64,000 nt of DNA from Promethearchaeota archaeon (GCA_016926735.1 JAFGOA010000215.1:20578-84577), one strand, 5' to 3'. Numbered from the stretch's first letter, positions 54,536 through 64,000 are shown. A program made the numbers and translations. Notes: generated by a model from the sequence alone, not told the origin.

Positions 54536-55888
54536 TTGAAAAACCTCAAACCATTTTTTAATCCAAAAAGTATACTAATTATTGGTGTTTCAAGAAAAAC
54601 ATATACATTTAGTTATACACTTTTAAAAAATTTATTAGAGATATTTTATGAAGGAAATATTTATATAATTAATCCTAATGCTACAGATATTTTAGGAATT
54701 AAGTCTTATCATAACTATGACGATTTACCTGAAATACCAGAGTTAGCCGTCATTGTTCTTGGGAGTAATATTATTGAAAATATCGAAAAATTGGGTAAAA
54801 TAGGTGTTAAATATATTTCAATTCAATCTGAAATTCAAAATAGGATTGATGATAGAGAATTATTTTATCAATTAAACCAATTATCTAAAAAATATAATAT
54901 TACATACTTAGGACCCTCTATGATAGGGATTATGAATTTTAAAGATAAATTTACAAATTCAGTAATTCCTGTAAGACCACATATTATGAGAGCTAATAAA
55001 AAGATCGATTATGGTTTAGGAGTTATTGCTCAATCAGGCGGTTTAGCAGGGGCCTTAGGATGGTGGTCTCCTTTTCAAAAAATACCAATATCTAAAGTAA
55101 TTCATTTAGGAAGAAGTTATGACATTAATGAAACTGATATTCTAAAATATTTTTGTAAAGATGAAACAATAAAAGTGATCTCTCTTTTTTTAAGGGAAAT
55201 AACTGATGATTTGATAAAAACAGTAGAAAAGATTACACCTAAAAAACCTATTTTAATATTTTATGTTGGAAAAGAGATAAAAAAAGAAGAAGAATTACGA
55301 AAAGCTGGAGGTATTTTTATACTTAATTATATAGAACTTTATGAAATTGCAAAATTGTTTTTATGGTGTCCTGAACCAAAAGGATCAAATCTTGGTATAA
55401 TTGGACCAAGTTCAGGAGCTATTTATGTAATTGCAAAAGAAATGAGAAACCAAAACCTTTCAATAGCAAAATTGAATGATGATTCAAAAAATAAGATTTT
55501 AAATGATGTTGGTGGATCGACATGTAAATTTGGAAATCCTGTTGATTTTTGGCCACCTGATAAATTTATTGGAACAAAAATCTGTGGAATTTATAATAAA
55601 GCTTCTCATATACTTCTTAGAGATGAATCTGTTAATGCGCTTATTTTGGCTTTAGAATTTTTCACTGAGATTGAATTTGATTTCAAAATATTTAAAAAAA
55701 TAAAAGATTTATATCCTGAAAAACCTATAATCACTATTTTGATCCATGCAGAATCAGAAGGTGCGAAAAGAGTAATAAAAATTGCCACAGAACTAAAAAT
55801 CCCTGTGTTTGTCAATGAAATTGAAAGATCAATAAGAGGATATAAACTGTTATACGATTATTATTCAAAAATTAAAAAAAAGAAATAG
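54536..55888 (+). CDS. NDP-forming acyl-CoA synthetase-like protein lacking the phospho-His motif
   Basis: 450 residues with the CoA-binding domain of ADP-forming acetyl/acyl-CoA synthetases (P-K-S-I-L-I-I-G-V-S, G-P-S-M-I-G-I-M-N, I-A-Q-S-G-G-L-A-G-A) and the following ligase-like domains (G-I-I-G-P-S-S-G-A). The usual segment with the phosphorylated histidine (S-H-T-G-A-L-A-G) is missing: P-I-L-I-F-Y-V-G-K runs directly into the next helix. The start is TTG 54536. So the common reaction acyl-CoA + ADP + Pi to acid + ATP + CoA should not go by the normal route; a regulatory or altered role is possible. Confidence 0.7.
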   Translation: MKNLKPFFNPKSILIIGVSRKTYTFSYTLLKNLLEIFYEGNIYIINPNATDILGIKSYHNYDDLPEIPELAVIVLGSNIIENIEKLGKIGVKYISIQSEIQNRIDDRELFYQLNQLSKKYNITYLGPSMIGIMNFKDKFTNSVIPVRPHIMRANKKIDYGLGVIAQSGGLAGALGWWSPFQKIPISKVIHLGRSYDINETDILKYFCKDETIKVISLFLREITDDLIKTVEKITPKKPILIFYVGKEIKKEEELRKAGGIFILNYIELYEIAKLFLWCPEPKGSNLGIIGPSSGAIYVIAKEMRNQNLSIAKLNDDSKNKILNDVGGSTCKFGNPVDFWPPDKFIGTKICGIYNKASHILLRDESVNALILALEFFTEIEFDFKIFKKIKDLYPEKPIITILIHAESEGAKRVIKIATELKIPVFVNEIERSIRGYKLLYDYYSKIKKKK

Positions 55889-55898
55889 AAATATTAGC

Positions 55899-57146
55899 CT
55901 AGTTTAAAAATATTTTTTCAAATTCTTGTGGTATTTCATCATTTTCATTTATTAATGAAATAGCATAAACTTTTTCTCCACATTTACAAGTTTTACCTTC
56001 GAATAAATAAAATTTGAATTTTTTCATCCAAGTACAATTTTGTATACTATTAATTTCCATATATTCGCCACATTTACAATATATCCCTTTTTCTGGTGAA
56101 TAATCAAGGAGGATGTCATTTATCTCTTGGGAGACTTTTTCAAATTTACATTTATTTAGTAGATTATTTATATCTTTTGCCAAATCCTCTTTAAAAGTAG
56201 GAATGAATTCATTGATTATACCATTTTTTGATTTTATATTTTTTAATATAATAAAATTCTCTTCTAATTTATTATCAGATTCTTGCATTGAAGCTGATAA
56301 GCTTTCTGGTATTGGAAATGGGTCAATACCTGGAGGATATTCAAAAGATAAAAAGTATTGTGTAGTTCCTCTTTGTGTTCTAGAATCAAGCACTTTGATA
56401 TTTTGATAATCATTACCATATAAGACAAATTTTATTAATTGAAGTGGAACCTTGGAATCTAAGAGTCTCGTTCTCACATTCTCTAATGCTTCTCCTATAA
56501 AAGCTTTTAGAATAGTTATTTCTTCTTTATTATCTTCATAGAAATCTAATTTATTTTCTTCTTTAAATATATTCCATTTTTTACTGAAATACCTTCTTGG
56601 ATATGATGATACTGTACAAAAGACACATAATATAGGAAATAAAGCGTAAAATGCCCATTCAGTTTGAATAAATGAAAATAATAAAACTAAAACAATTAGA
56701 GGAATAGTCATAATTAAAGAATAATTTCTGGTTTTTTTGTCAATAGATTGATTAAAACCTTTTTTCATAGCAAATTTTTCAGCATTATTTTTCGTTTGAT
56801 CTAGTATCGAAAAAATTTGTTTACTCTCAAAACTTTGTTTTAGTAAAATATCTTCTTCATATTCCTTACTCATTGATTCAATTATTTCTTGAACTTGTTC
56901 CTTATATTTTAGATAATGTTTATCTCTATAGATAAAATCTAAAGTTTCAGATGCAAAATAATCCATAAATCGAGCAATAAATAGTCTTTTTTCGATTTTT
57001 GTTATAAATCCTTCCTCTAATCCTAATACTTCTTCAAGGATCTGACCTTGGGATCTTTTTCCTTTTTTCTTATTCTTGTCTTTATTATCATTAGTATTAT
57101 TATCAGAAGTATCAATATCTCTGTTTTTTTCATTACTTTCTTTCAT
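55899..57146 (-). CDS. Two-helix membrane protein with C-terminal zinc ribbons
   Basis: 415 residues. A low-complexity, charged N-terminal 35 residues (N, D, K-rich) is followed by a helical region, two close membrane helices (about 144-185), then a long cytoplasmic part ending in C-K-C-G and C-K-C-G motifs about 30 residues apart. No family recognised. It is a single-gene unit, converging with the acyl-CoA synthetase-like gene. Confidence 0.5.
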   Translation of the reverse strand: MKESNEKNRDIDTSDNNTNDNKDKNKKKGKRSQGQILEEVLGLEEGFITKIEKRLFIARFMDYFASETLDFIYRDKHYLKYKEQVQEIIESMSKEYEEDILLKQSFESKQIFSILDQTKNNAEKFAMKKGFNQSIDKKTRNYSLIMTIPLIVLVLLFSFIQTEWAFYALFPILCVFCTVSSYPRRYFSKKWNIFKEENKLDFYEDNKEEITILKAFIGEALENVRTRLLDSKVPLQLIKFVLYGNDYQNIKVLDSRTQRGTTQYFLSFEYPPGIDPFPIPESLSASMQESDNKLEENFIILKNIKSKNGIINEFIPTFKEDLAKDINNLLNKCKFEKVSQEINDILLDYSPEKGIYCKCGEYMEINSIQNCTWMKKFKFYLFEGKTCKCGEKVYAISLINENDEIPQEFEKIFLN

Positions 57147-57677
57147 TACAGTTACAATTTTTTGATTATACTTTGACTATATAAATTAAAATAATTTAAT
57201 TAAGTTTATCATTACTAATACGAGAAAATCCATTTCGCTTAAGGAAGGGATGAATCGCACATATTATTTCTATAACTTATGATATTATCTCAATTTAAAC
57301 TTAAATAGTCTTATTCCTAACAATAATTGTTTTTTAAAATCTAAATATTTAGAATAGGAAAAAGATTTGACTTTAAGTAATAGTAAAACTCATTGGATAA
57401 TAAATTTAATGAAATAAGAAATCTCAAATGCATTGAAAAATTAAACATTATTAAAGGTATAGATTTTTAATTGAAATGATTAAGATGTTTATTTTAAATG
57501 ATATATTTTATCAATATTTAAGATTATTACATATAATTAAGAACACGTAAAAATTAATAAGCATAACTTAAGAAAATGATATTCTTACAACTCTAATTAC
57601 TAAATTAAATTAATATATTTTAATATGGGAAAAGATACCAGTTAAAATAAAAAGGATTATTTTTATTAAAAATTAAT
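57147..57677. other. Intergenic region, no gene seen
   Basis: 531 bases between divergent genes. No open frame of note. A short GC-richer segment CGCTTAAGGAAGGGATGAAT lies near 57235-57254 and shares AAGGAAGGGA with the block at 41690-41870. I see nothing else in it. Confidence 0.4.
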
Positions 57678-59555
57678 ATGGAAATAAGAAAAATTCGAAT
57701 TAGAAATTTCCGATCTATACAAAATTCAAGTGAATGGGAATTTCATAAAGATCATATTCAAGTTTTAATAGGAAAAAATGCTTCAGGTAAAACTTCTATT
57801 TTAGATGCATTAGAATATCTGAATTTCAATATTCATAATATTAAAGAAGAAGACAGGCCCTTAAATAATCTTTATACAAATACAGAACTTATAATGGAAC
57901 TAGATTTATCAGAAAATGAAATTAATCATTCTACTTTCTTAGACATAAAATCTAAAGAAGTATTTAGAAATAATACTCTTAAAATTACTAAAGTTTTTAC
58001 AAATTATAATGGATTTAACTATAAATTAAATGATATCTCTCTACACGAATTTATTGAAGATGATATTAACGAAATTATTAATTTACTTGAAAAAAATGGA
58101 ATTGAATTTGATTCGAAAGAGCAATATTTCTTACAAATCTATAATTATTATCATAATTTAGATAAAATGAAGGAATCTCTTATAAAATTAAAGGATTATA
58201 TAGTAAGCTCTAAATTAATCACATTAGAAGAAGATTTCGCAAAAATAATTAACTTTATTAATAATATAGATAATAAAATCTCATTTTTTCGAAATTTAAT
58301 ATATGATAATTGTCCATTTTTTATTAAGTTCAATTATAAATTATATGATCATTTTGGTAATGATTTATGGTATTCAAAAGAAAATTTTAAAGCAAATAAA
58401 CTAGTACAATTAATTTTTAATTGTATGGGTCTAAAAACCCAAGATTTTATAAAAAACTCTAATAATAGTAATGTTATTCATCAATTAATAGAAAAAAGAG
58501 ATTTGGGTTTAGAAAAATTTCTAAATACTAATTGGTTAAGAAATAATGTTGTTTTTATAATGAATTTTTATCCTAATCGATTTGAATGTTCTATTAAAGA
58601 ACAAGAAGAGATTAAAAATATTTCTCAATTAAGTGAAGGTGAATTATGGTTTTTTATATTTTTAGTATATATTTATAATAAAGTAGATTTAAAAAAAAAA
58701 ACAATTATATTAATAGATGAACCCAGTATAAATCTACATCCAAATGCTCAGAGAAATATTTTAATTTTAATGGAAAAATTTCTCAAAAATAATCCAAATT
58801 TATCAATTATATATACTACTCATTCACCTTATTTAGTTCCTCCTGATCATTTAGATAGAATATTATTGGTTATAAAGACTAATGAAAGAGGTACATATAT
58901 AAAACAACTAAATTATGAAAATTTATGTGAATTAAAAACTAAAAGATTAAAAAAAAAATGTAAGCCAGAAAATATCAAAGCAAGATTATTACAAATGTTA
59001 ACTGTTTCAATTAGAGAAGGATTTTTTGGAAATATAGTAGTATTATGTGAAGGTCCTACAGAATTTCTGAGTATACCAATATGGGCAAGTATAATAGAAA
59101 AGAATCTTGATGAAAAAGGAATAGTTCTAATTCAAACTGCTGGAAAATATATTATGATTGACTATGCAGAATTATTTTCAATTTTTGATATACCTGTTTT
59201 TCTTATTTTTGATAATGATAGATATTCAACAGATAGAAAAGGTCATAAGAGATTAAATAAATGGTTATTAAAATTTTGTGGAGCTGATCTTAGTGATTAT
59301 CCCGATTATTCTGGAGAAAATTATTTTGTTTTTGATCCTTATTATGAAAAACATTTGAGAAAAGAAGATCCTAAATATATAGAAATTGAACAATACATTG
59401 GTTATAAATATGGTTTAGGAAAGAAAAAAGGATTAAGGGCTAGATATGTAGCAATGAGATATTTAGAACTTAATATAGAGCCTCCAACTTCTATAAAAAA
59501 ACTAATTAATTCTATTTTCAAATATCAAGAAAAATATCTCACAAAAACATTCTAA
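57678..59555 (+). CDS. OLD-family ATPase-TOPRIM nuclease
   Basis: 625 residues. Walker A G-K-N-A-S-G-K-T-S at 32-40, Walker B I-I-L-I-D-E-P-S, and a Toprim domain near 455-520 with C-E-G-P-T-E and I-F-D-N-D. The R-N-F-R-S-I at the N-terminus and long coiled middle are as in RecF/OLD proteins. No GajB-like helicase is adjacent, so it is a standalone class 1 OLD rather than a Gabija pair. Such enzymes act in phage defence or repair. Confidence 0.87.
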   Translation: MEIRKIRIRNFRSIQNSSEWEFHKDHIQVLIGKNASGKTSILDALEYLNFNIHNIKEEDRPLNNLYTNTELIMELDLSENEINHSTFLDIKSKEVFRNNTLKITKVFTNYNGFNYKLNDISLHEFIEDDINEIINLLEKNGIEFDSKEQYFLQIYNYYHNLDKMKESLIKLKDYIVSSKLITLEEDFAKIINFINNIDNKISFFRNLIYDNCPFFIKFNYKLYDHFGNDLWYSKENFKANKLVQLIFNCMGLKTQDFIKNSNNSNVIHQLIEKRDLGLEKFLNTNWLRNNVVFIMNFYPNRFECSIKEQEEIKNISQLSEGELWFFIFLVYIYNKVDLKKKTIILIDEPSINLHPNAQRNILILMEKFLKNNPNLSIIYTTHSPYLVPPDHLDRILLVIKTNERGTYIKQLNYENLCELKTKRLKKKCKPENIKARLLQMLTVSIREGFFGNIVVLCEGPTEFLSIPIWASIIEKNLDEKGIVLIQTAGKYIMIDYAELFSIFDIPVFLIFDNDRYSTDRKGHKRLNKWLLKFCGADLSDYPDYSGENYFVFDPYYEKHLRKEDPKYIEIEQYIGYKYGLGKKKGLRARYVAMRYLELNIEPPTSIKKLINSIFKYQEKYLTKTF

Positions 59556-59667
59556 AATAGAAATTTGGGGTTTAAAAGAATTTTAGAAATAAACGAATAA
59601 AAAATTATATACTAAATTAATAAATACAATAGCTTTTTGTTTATTATAATTAATATATTATCAGAAA

Positions 59668-59898
59668 TTAAGGAATATTTTCTACAGATTTGATATCTGG
59701 AACAAATTGTTTAATAGCACGTTCTATTCCATATTTCAATGTCTCTTGAGCATGCATACAACCCGCACAATGACCTTGAAGTCTAACTTTGACTATACCA
59801 TCATCAGTTATCTCGAGAAGTTCAACATCTCCCCCATCCATTTGAAGTTGAGGTCGTATTTTATCTAATACATCTATTATTTTTCGTTTATCTACCAT
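59668..59898 (-). CDS. nfu: NifU C-terminal (Nfu) domain Fe-S scaffold
   Basis: 76 residues, almost exactly the NifU-like C-terminal domain: P-Q-L-Q-M-D-G-G-D-V-E-L, V-R-L-Q-G-H-C-A-G-C with the C-x2-C for a bridged [4Fe-4S] cluster, and T-L-K-Y-G-I-E. It delivers Fe-S clusters to enzymes. It is a single gene converging with the OLD nuclease. Confidence 0.95.
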   Translation of the reverse strand: MVDKRKIIDVLDKIRPQLQMDGGDVELLEITDDGIVKVRLQGHCAGCMHAQETLKYGIERAIKQFVPDIKSVENIP

Positions 59899-60167
59899 AT
59901 TATTTTACACATATAATTTTAATATAACAAATTAATTAATTCTTTAAAGGCTTTGGCTTATAAAATATGCTAATTATTATAAAAAAAATTCTTATCACTA
60001 AACCAAATAGAATTATTTCTAATAATATTAAAAGTCTAATGAAATAATACAATTTAAAATAAATTTAAAAATAAAATTATTAAAAACTGGTCTCTTAAAA
60101 CAATAATAATTATAATAATATAATCATAATTATACAAATATTATAAAAAAAAATTAAAAAAAAAAGG

Positions 60168-60761
60168 TTGAAAATTATGGATGATGAAACTCTCTCCGAC
60201 ATTAGTTTTTTCAGTTTTATGGTAAAGAAATATTGGAAAATAGCACTTTTACTAGTCATTGGAATAGTGGTAGCTATAATTGCAGCCATTTTTACTCTAT
60301 TTTATATATTTTATCATCTAGATATTGGAGCTTATGGTACATGGAGTATTGGACAATTTTCAGTTGGTGATGTAATTTTAGGATTTCTCTGGGTAATATT
60401 GCTTGAATTATTAATTGTTGGACTTCCCACGTTAGCATATCTAGGTACTATTTTTGGAATATGGTGGTATAAACTAATTTCTCCAGAAGATAAAGAAGAA
60501 TTAAAAAAAAGAGAAAAACAATCTAATAAAAAGATAAAGCGATATGGTGGTGGTGCTGGAGCATTTGGATTTTTCGTTTTTATATTCTTCTTAATTATTC
60601 TACAAATTGATGGAAATATCTTTACAGATTTTAATACATTACCATATGTATATTGGATAGAAACTTGGCTTTGGGCTGTTTTATGGACTTTTGTTATTAT
60701 AGGAGTACCTTGCATTATATTAGGACTATGGTATTTAAAAAAAAAGCTTTATAAACTTTAA
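60168..60761 (+). CDS. Membrane protein, unrecognised
   Basis: 197 residues with about four hydrophobic segments in two pairs, separated by a basic, Lys-rich cytoplasmic loop. No family recognised. It is upstream of the MglA-like GTPase by 153 bases, on the same strand. Its end is followed by a T-rich tract (60762-60778) that may terminate its message. Confidence 0.5.
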   Translation: MKIMDDETLSDISFFSFMVKKYWKIALLLVIGIVVAIIAAIFTLFYIFYHLDIGAYGTWSIGQFSVGDVILGFLWVILLELLIVGLPTLAYLGTIFGIWWYKLISPEDKEELKKREKQSNKKIKRYGGGAGAFGFFVFIFFLIILQIDGNIFTDFNTLPYVYWIETWLWAVLWTFVIIGVPCIILGLWYLKKKLYKL

Positions 60762-60778
60762 TTTTTTTTTTCTATTTT
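60762..60778 (+). terminator. Probable oligo-T terminator
   Basis: A run of ten T residues interrupted by CTA begins four bases after the stop codon of the membrane gene. It fits U-rich archaeal termination. Confidence 0.35.
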
Positions 60779-60914
60779 TAATAACATGAAATAAATGAAA
60801 TAAAGAAGATCAATATCTTGATAAAAAATTTGTCAAACTGAAAATTCATTATGTAATATTCTTGTCATTTTTATAATTAAATTACAAGATATTGATAAAT
60901 AATATTTATTTTAA

Positions 60915-61514
60915 ATGATAATCAATCAATTACAAAAAATAATTCATCTTAAAATCGTTTATTTTGGACCAGCTCTTTCAGGTAAAACTACTTCATTGAA
61001 ATCATTATTTAATCATTTTGGAAAAAAAGAAGATGTAAAAAGTATAGAAAGTAGTATTTCTCGAACTTTATTTTTTGATTATGGTATAATTATGTTTCAA
61101 AATGAACAATGGCAGCTTAAAATAAATATTTATTCTACAACTGGACAAGATTTTTATGTAATAACAAGACCAACTGTATTAAAAGGAACTGATGGTATCA
61201 TTTTTGTAGCAGATTCAAATATAGAATCTTTCAAAAGAAATATAATATCATGGAAAGAATTAGAAAATTATTATCCAAAAAATATTTTTAATGATTTTGC
61301 TAAAATAATCTGTCTGAATAAACAGGATCTCGTAAATAAATTCAAAGTAAATGATTTTTTAAAGGAAATTTGGTATCAAAGTTATAAAAATATAAAACTA
61401 AAATATACAATAGCTCTAAATGGGGAAGGTATTCTTGAATCTTTTGAACAATTAATAGCTATGATTTTTAATAAAATATACAAATATGAAATGCCATTAA
61501 AATTTAACAATTGA
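60915..61514 (+). CDS. Small Ras/MglA-like GTPase
   Basis: 199 residues. P-loop F-G-P-A-L-S-G-K-T-T at 17-26, a switch 1 stretch S-R-T-L-F-F-D-Y (the MglA style), Y-S-T-T-G-Q-D-F in the place of D-x-x-G-Q (no canonical Asp), L-N-K-Q-D-L for base recognition. The sequence resembles MglA/Rag-type GTPases. The roadblock protein at 25574 is a possible partner. The altered G3 motif suggests unusual hydrolysis, as in MglA. Confidence 0.9.
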   Translation: MIINQLQKIIHLKIVYFGPALSGKTTSLKSLFNHFGKKEDVKSIESSISRTLFFDYGIIMFQNEQWQLKINIYSTTGQDFYVITRPTVLKGTDGIIFVADSNIESFKRNIISWKELENYYPKNIFNDFAKIICLNKQDLVNKFKVNDFLKEIWYQSYKNIKLKYTIALNGEGILESFEQLIAMIFNKIYKYEMPLKFNN

Positions 61515-61646
61515 AATTCAAAATATTATTATTATAATCATAAATAAAGATAAAACCTATTTTCTTCTTTTTTTTATAACAGTATTTAAGGATTTATTTT
61601 TTTTCTATTAATATGTAATGGTCAGTAATCCGACAGAATTCAATCT

Positions 61647-62953
61647 TTAACTACTCACCTCTCCTGATTTTTTCTCCATAGAAAGAAATCTCTCTTTCAA
61701 AAAATCATGATTTTGATGGAGAGTCCATACTGATTTCCCTTGAGGTTTTTTTATATGTTTTTCGATTAAAGCTCTATTCATTTTCCATGAGTTATAAAGA
61801 AGGAAGCGAGCTAACATATCTAAGTATCTTACATTATCGTGGTTTGATTTCCATCTATAATTAATTCGATTTAAGTCGGAGAATCCTGTCTCGATTAACC
61901 ATCGTCACCGATAAAAAGAGGATGTGCGGGATGCCCAAGAACTTGTATTACATCTAGGACGCTCTTTCGTCATAATGACAAATAATCTCTTCTGAGCCTC
62001 CTTTAGAGATATTTTCTTATTTTGAAAATCTCTCTTGATTGATTGAAGAGAAAAACCTTGCTTTGCTCTAATTATTAGAGAAACAATGATTGAAAAATGC
62101 CGTTTTGCTTCTGTAGCTGTTGAGAACACGTATCTGCGAACCCGATTTCTCTTCCCTTTTAAATAATTCTCTATAAAGAGTTTTATTTTCTTATAAAATT
62201 TTGCTGGAATTAATACATTACCGCCTCTTTTTCTAACAGCATCCAGGAGTTCAGCTCTATAGAATTCACGATCCATAAGTATATATTTCAGCTCGAATCC
62301 TAAATCAAGTAAATGATCAAGAAATTGGATGATAATGGGAATCTTAGATTTCCCCTGAGGTACATGCTCTAATCCTGCATAAAGATGGATATTACGAGAT
62401 AGAACTGAAAATCCTAAGTAATGACGCATTTTTTTCGTCCCCTTCTGCCGAGTTGTTCCTTTTATCATTGGATCGTTTCGCTTTCCATAATAAGGATGCT
62501 CTGTAAAATCAATTAGAATATTAATCTTTTTTGAAATGATTTTTTGTTCTAAGGCTTCCTTTAGTTGCGCATCAAGACATTCTTGTAATATTTTCCGAGC
62601 AAAATTCAATCCTATTTTACGTAAATATTTGTTAACCTCAGTTTGATGTGGTATTTCTCGTTTTTTTCGACCATCTGTATATATCTTCCGTCTTCCTTTT
62701 CTTTTAGTTAAATAATACTCATTGAGCATTTCGCTCGTATTATGGATGGATCTACCAATGATTTCAGAGAAAAAAACACCCTTAAATGGTCAATATCATC
62801 ATATCGTCTGTTTTTCCCCTTTTTAAACTTCCATGTTCGAGATATGATTATATTGCAAAACTTTTTAAAAAATGCCAGCATATTATGATTAGAAAGAAGT
62901 GATTTAATTCCAGAATTCAGAAATGAATTAGGAAGTGATTTATTTATGGGCAT
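61647..62953 (-). mobile_element. Decayed insertion sequence (ISH3/ISC1225-like DDE transposase)
   Basis: The element encodes one DDE transposase in three interrupted parts between about 62953 and 61647. Terminal inverted repeats and target duplication were not resolved; the left end probably lies just beyond 61620 (GGTCAGTAATCC). No cargo gene is seen. Confidence 0.6.
61647..62953 (-). pseudogene. Broken DDE transposase
   Basis: Reading from 62953: an N-terminal part (R-Y-D-D-I-D-H-L-R-V-F-F) shifts frame at a T run near 62770, then the middle part continues (I-L-I-D-F-T-E-H-P-Y-Y-G-K as first Asp; Y-I-L-M-D-R-E-F-Y as second Asp). An in-frame TGA at 61905-61907 interrupts it before R-W-L-I-E-T-G-F, the Glu motif, and the frame closes at TAA 61647. 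A single-base T deletion at the run would restore the first join and a TGA-to-CGA change the second. The protein is probably inactive. Confidence 0.75.
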
Positions 62954-63233
62954 AAATAAATTAAATCATTTCTTTCTTATAAATATTGACTAAAGATTCT
63001 ATAATACATATTTTTAGAAATTTAATTATTTAGATATGTAAATAAGAACGAAATAAACGAATATTAAAATAGTGTTCAATGGGATTTATGATATTTACTT
63101 CCTTTGATACTGTTTATAAAAAAAGATACAAAACTTTAATAATAATCTAATTGTATTTAAATATGTTTTTTCATTAAATAGATTATATATTTTTGTTAAA
63201 ACCCAATTAAAATTAAAGTTATCAAATATAAAA

Positions 63234-64000
63234 ATGTCAATAACTTTCATTTTAAAAAAATCAAAAAAAGTATTAGTAGATCGATTCCACAATTCAAACT
63301 TTGTTGAAAAAGCTGTAAAATTTTCAATTTTCACATATGTAGGAACATTTTTAATATGCAATTTTCTCTCTATGGCCTTTGGGAATAAAAAATATACTCC
63401 TTTTTTTAATGTTATTAGTGATCTAGGTTTAAATAGATATAACCCCATACCGATAATATTTGATATAGCATGTGTAGCAACGGGTCTTTCTTTAATTCCC
63501 TTTAGTTTTTATTTACTTTATATTTTGAGAAAAGAAATTGAAGATAATCGACTTATAAGAAATGTTAGATTAGTAAGAATTTGTAATCATATTGCTTTTA
63601 TCTCATCTATGGCAGCAAATATTGGATTTATAGGAGTAGGGATTTTTAGTCTTGAAAGGAATTATCTAGGTATTCATGATTATTCAGCTGGAACTATTTT
63701 ATTGGGATTTTCATTTTTGACTTTTTCTATGGGATTATTAATTATGAGATATAAAGTCATAATACCTTCCTTATTTGGTATTTGTGGATTTTTAACAGCT
63801 TTTATTATGCTTTTGATTTATATGATTTTTAGATATACAAATTTTCAAATTGCCCCAATTTATGAATGGATATGGCTATTTTCTGTTATATTTTGGACTT
63901 GGGCCTTTATATTTTATATCTTAAAAAAATCCAAGTTTTTTACTAATCAATATTTTATTCACACATATATTATCCCACGACAATTTATAAAAAAAAATAA
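63234..64000 (+). CDS. DUF998-like multi-pass membrane protein, partial
   Basis: An open frame of 255 codons from ATG 63234 runs off the right edge. The protein starts with a hydrophilic stretch, then about six to seven hydrophobic segments. The F-F-N-V-I-S-D-L-G motif after the first helix (S-D-L-G preceding a small loop) is typical of DUF998 proteins, membrane proteins of unknown role. The C-terminus is missing from the window. Confidence 0.75.
   Translation, partial: MSITFILKKSKKVLVDRFHNSNFVEKAVKFSIFTYVGTFLICNFLSMAFGNKKYTPFFNVISDLGLNRYNPIPIIFDIACVATGLSLIPFSFYLLYILRKEIEDNRLIRNVRLVRICNHIAFISSMAANIGFIGVGIFSLERNYLGIHDYSAGTILLGFSFLTFSMGLLIMRYKVIIPSLFGICGFLTAFIMLLIYMIFRYTNFQIAPIYEWIWLFSVIFWTWAFIFYILKKSKFFTNQYFIHTYIIPRQFIKKN

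Noticed and set aside
57678..59555. Gabija system (GajA plus GajB)
   Set aside because: No UvrD-like helicase gene on either side; only the OLD-type protein is present.
61905..61907. Recoded TGA (selenocysteine or readthrough) in the transposase
   Set aside because: No SECIS-like hairpin evident and the transposase has another break; simple decay is enough.
1..64000. CRISPR arrays, tRNA or rRNA genes
   Set aside because: No regularly spaced direct repeats, no T-loop/acceptor combinations and no rRNA-like GC-rich blocks were seen by eye; a covariance scan would be decisive.

Overview
The window looks like one chromosomal stretch of an Asgard archaeon, most like the Lokiarchaeia and relatives (inference). 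The DNA is very AT-rich. Archaeal information-processing genes (ribosomal protein uL16/L10e, GatA and GatB) and an F420 gene (cofE) sit beside many roadblock/longin-type regulatory proteins and a small Ras/MglA-type GTPase. That mixture is characteristic of Asgard genomes. I saw no tRNA, rRNA or CRISPR array.

Layout. 1-3005: a partial cell-surface beta-helix protein and two winged-helix regulators. 3193-6532: cofE, a tRNA-dihydrouridine synthase, gatA. 6569-11346: the most striking block, a ferredoxin like HgcB and a membrane corrinoid protein like HgcA fused to an N-terminal SAM methyltransferase, divergent from a Cys-Val-Cys ArsR repressor across a perfect 9-bp dyad, then an ArsB/NhaD-type permease and a translationally coupled roadblock-type protein. 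11375-20799: MFS transporter, methyltransferase and Hsp20, a ribbon-helix-helix protein, a longin/PAS sensor, two MscS channels, an HdeD-like protein, CorA. 20927-33336: gatB, a 7TM-longin receptor, MglB-like roadblock protein, phosphate transport pair, a small zinc protein, an orphan DNA methyltransferase, GrpE. 33386-41479: a TPR-longin protein, a duplicated zinc-ribbon/partner cassette with reciprocal decay, a two-subunit B12 mutase whose specificity residues point to isobutyryl-CoA, a radical SAM enzyme. 41943-54377: three tandem seven-bladed propeller surface proteins, two of them carrying cytoplasmic winged-helix domains behind membrane segments, then a regulated ABC-2 exporter and rpl10e. 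54536-64000: an acyl-CoA synthetase-like protein lacking its phospho-histidine motif, an OLD-family nuclease, an Nfu protein, an MglA-like GTPase, a decayed IS element, and a DUF998-like membrane protein running off the right edge.

Themes. (1) HgcA/HgcB-type chemistry with a methyltransferase built into the corrinoid protein, apparently under ArsR-type control. (2) Membrane-spanning one-component transcription regulators with extracellular propellers. (3) Several genes appear to start at ATT or ATA, 4-6 bases after a GGTGAT-type Shine-Dalgarno sequence; four of them have no usable ATG, GTG or TTG at the right place. (4) Roadblock/longin modules recur in at least five proteins, next to an MglA-like GTPase in the same window. 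Functions are assigned from motifs read by eye; no database search was run.
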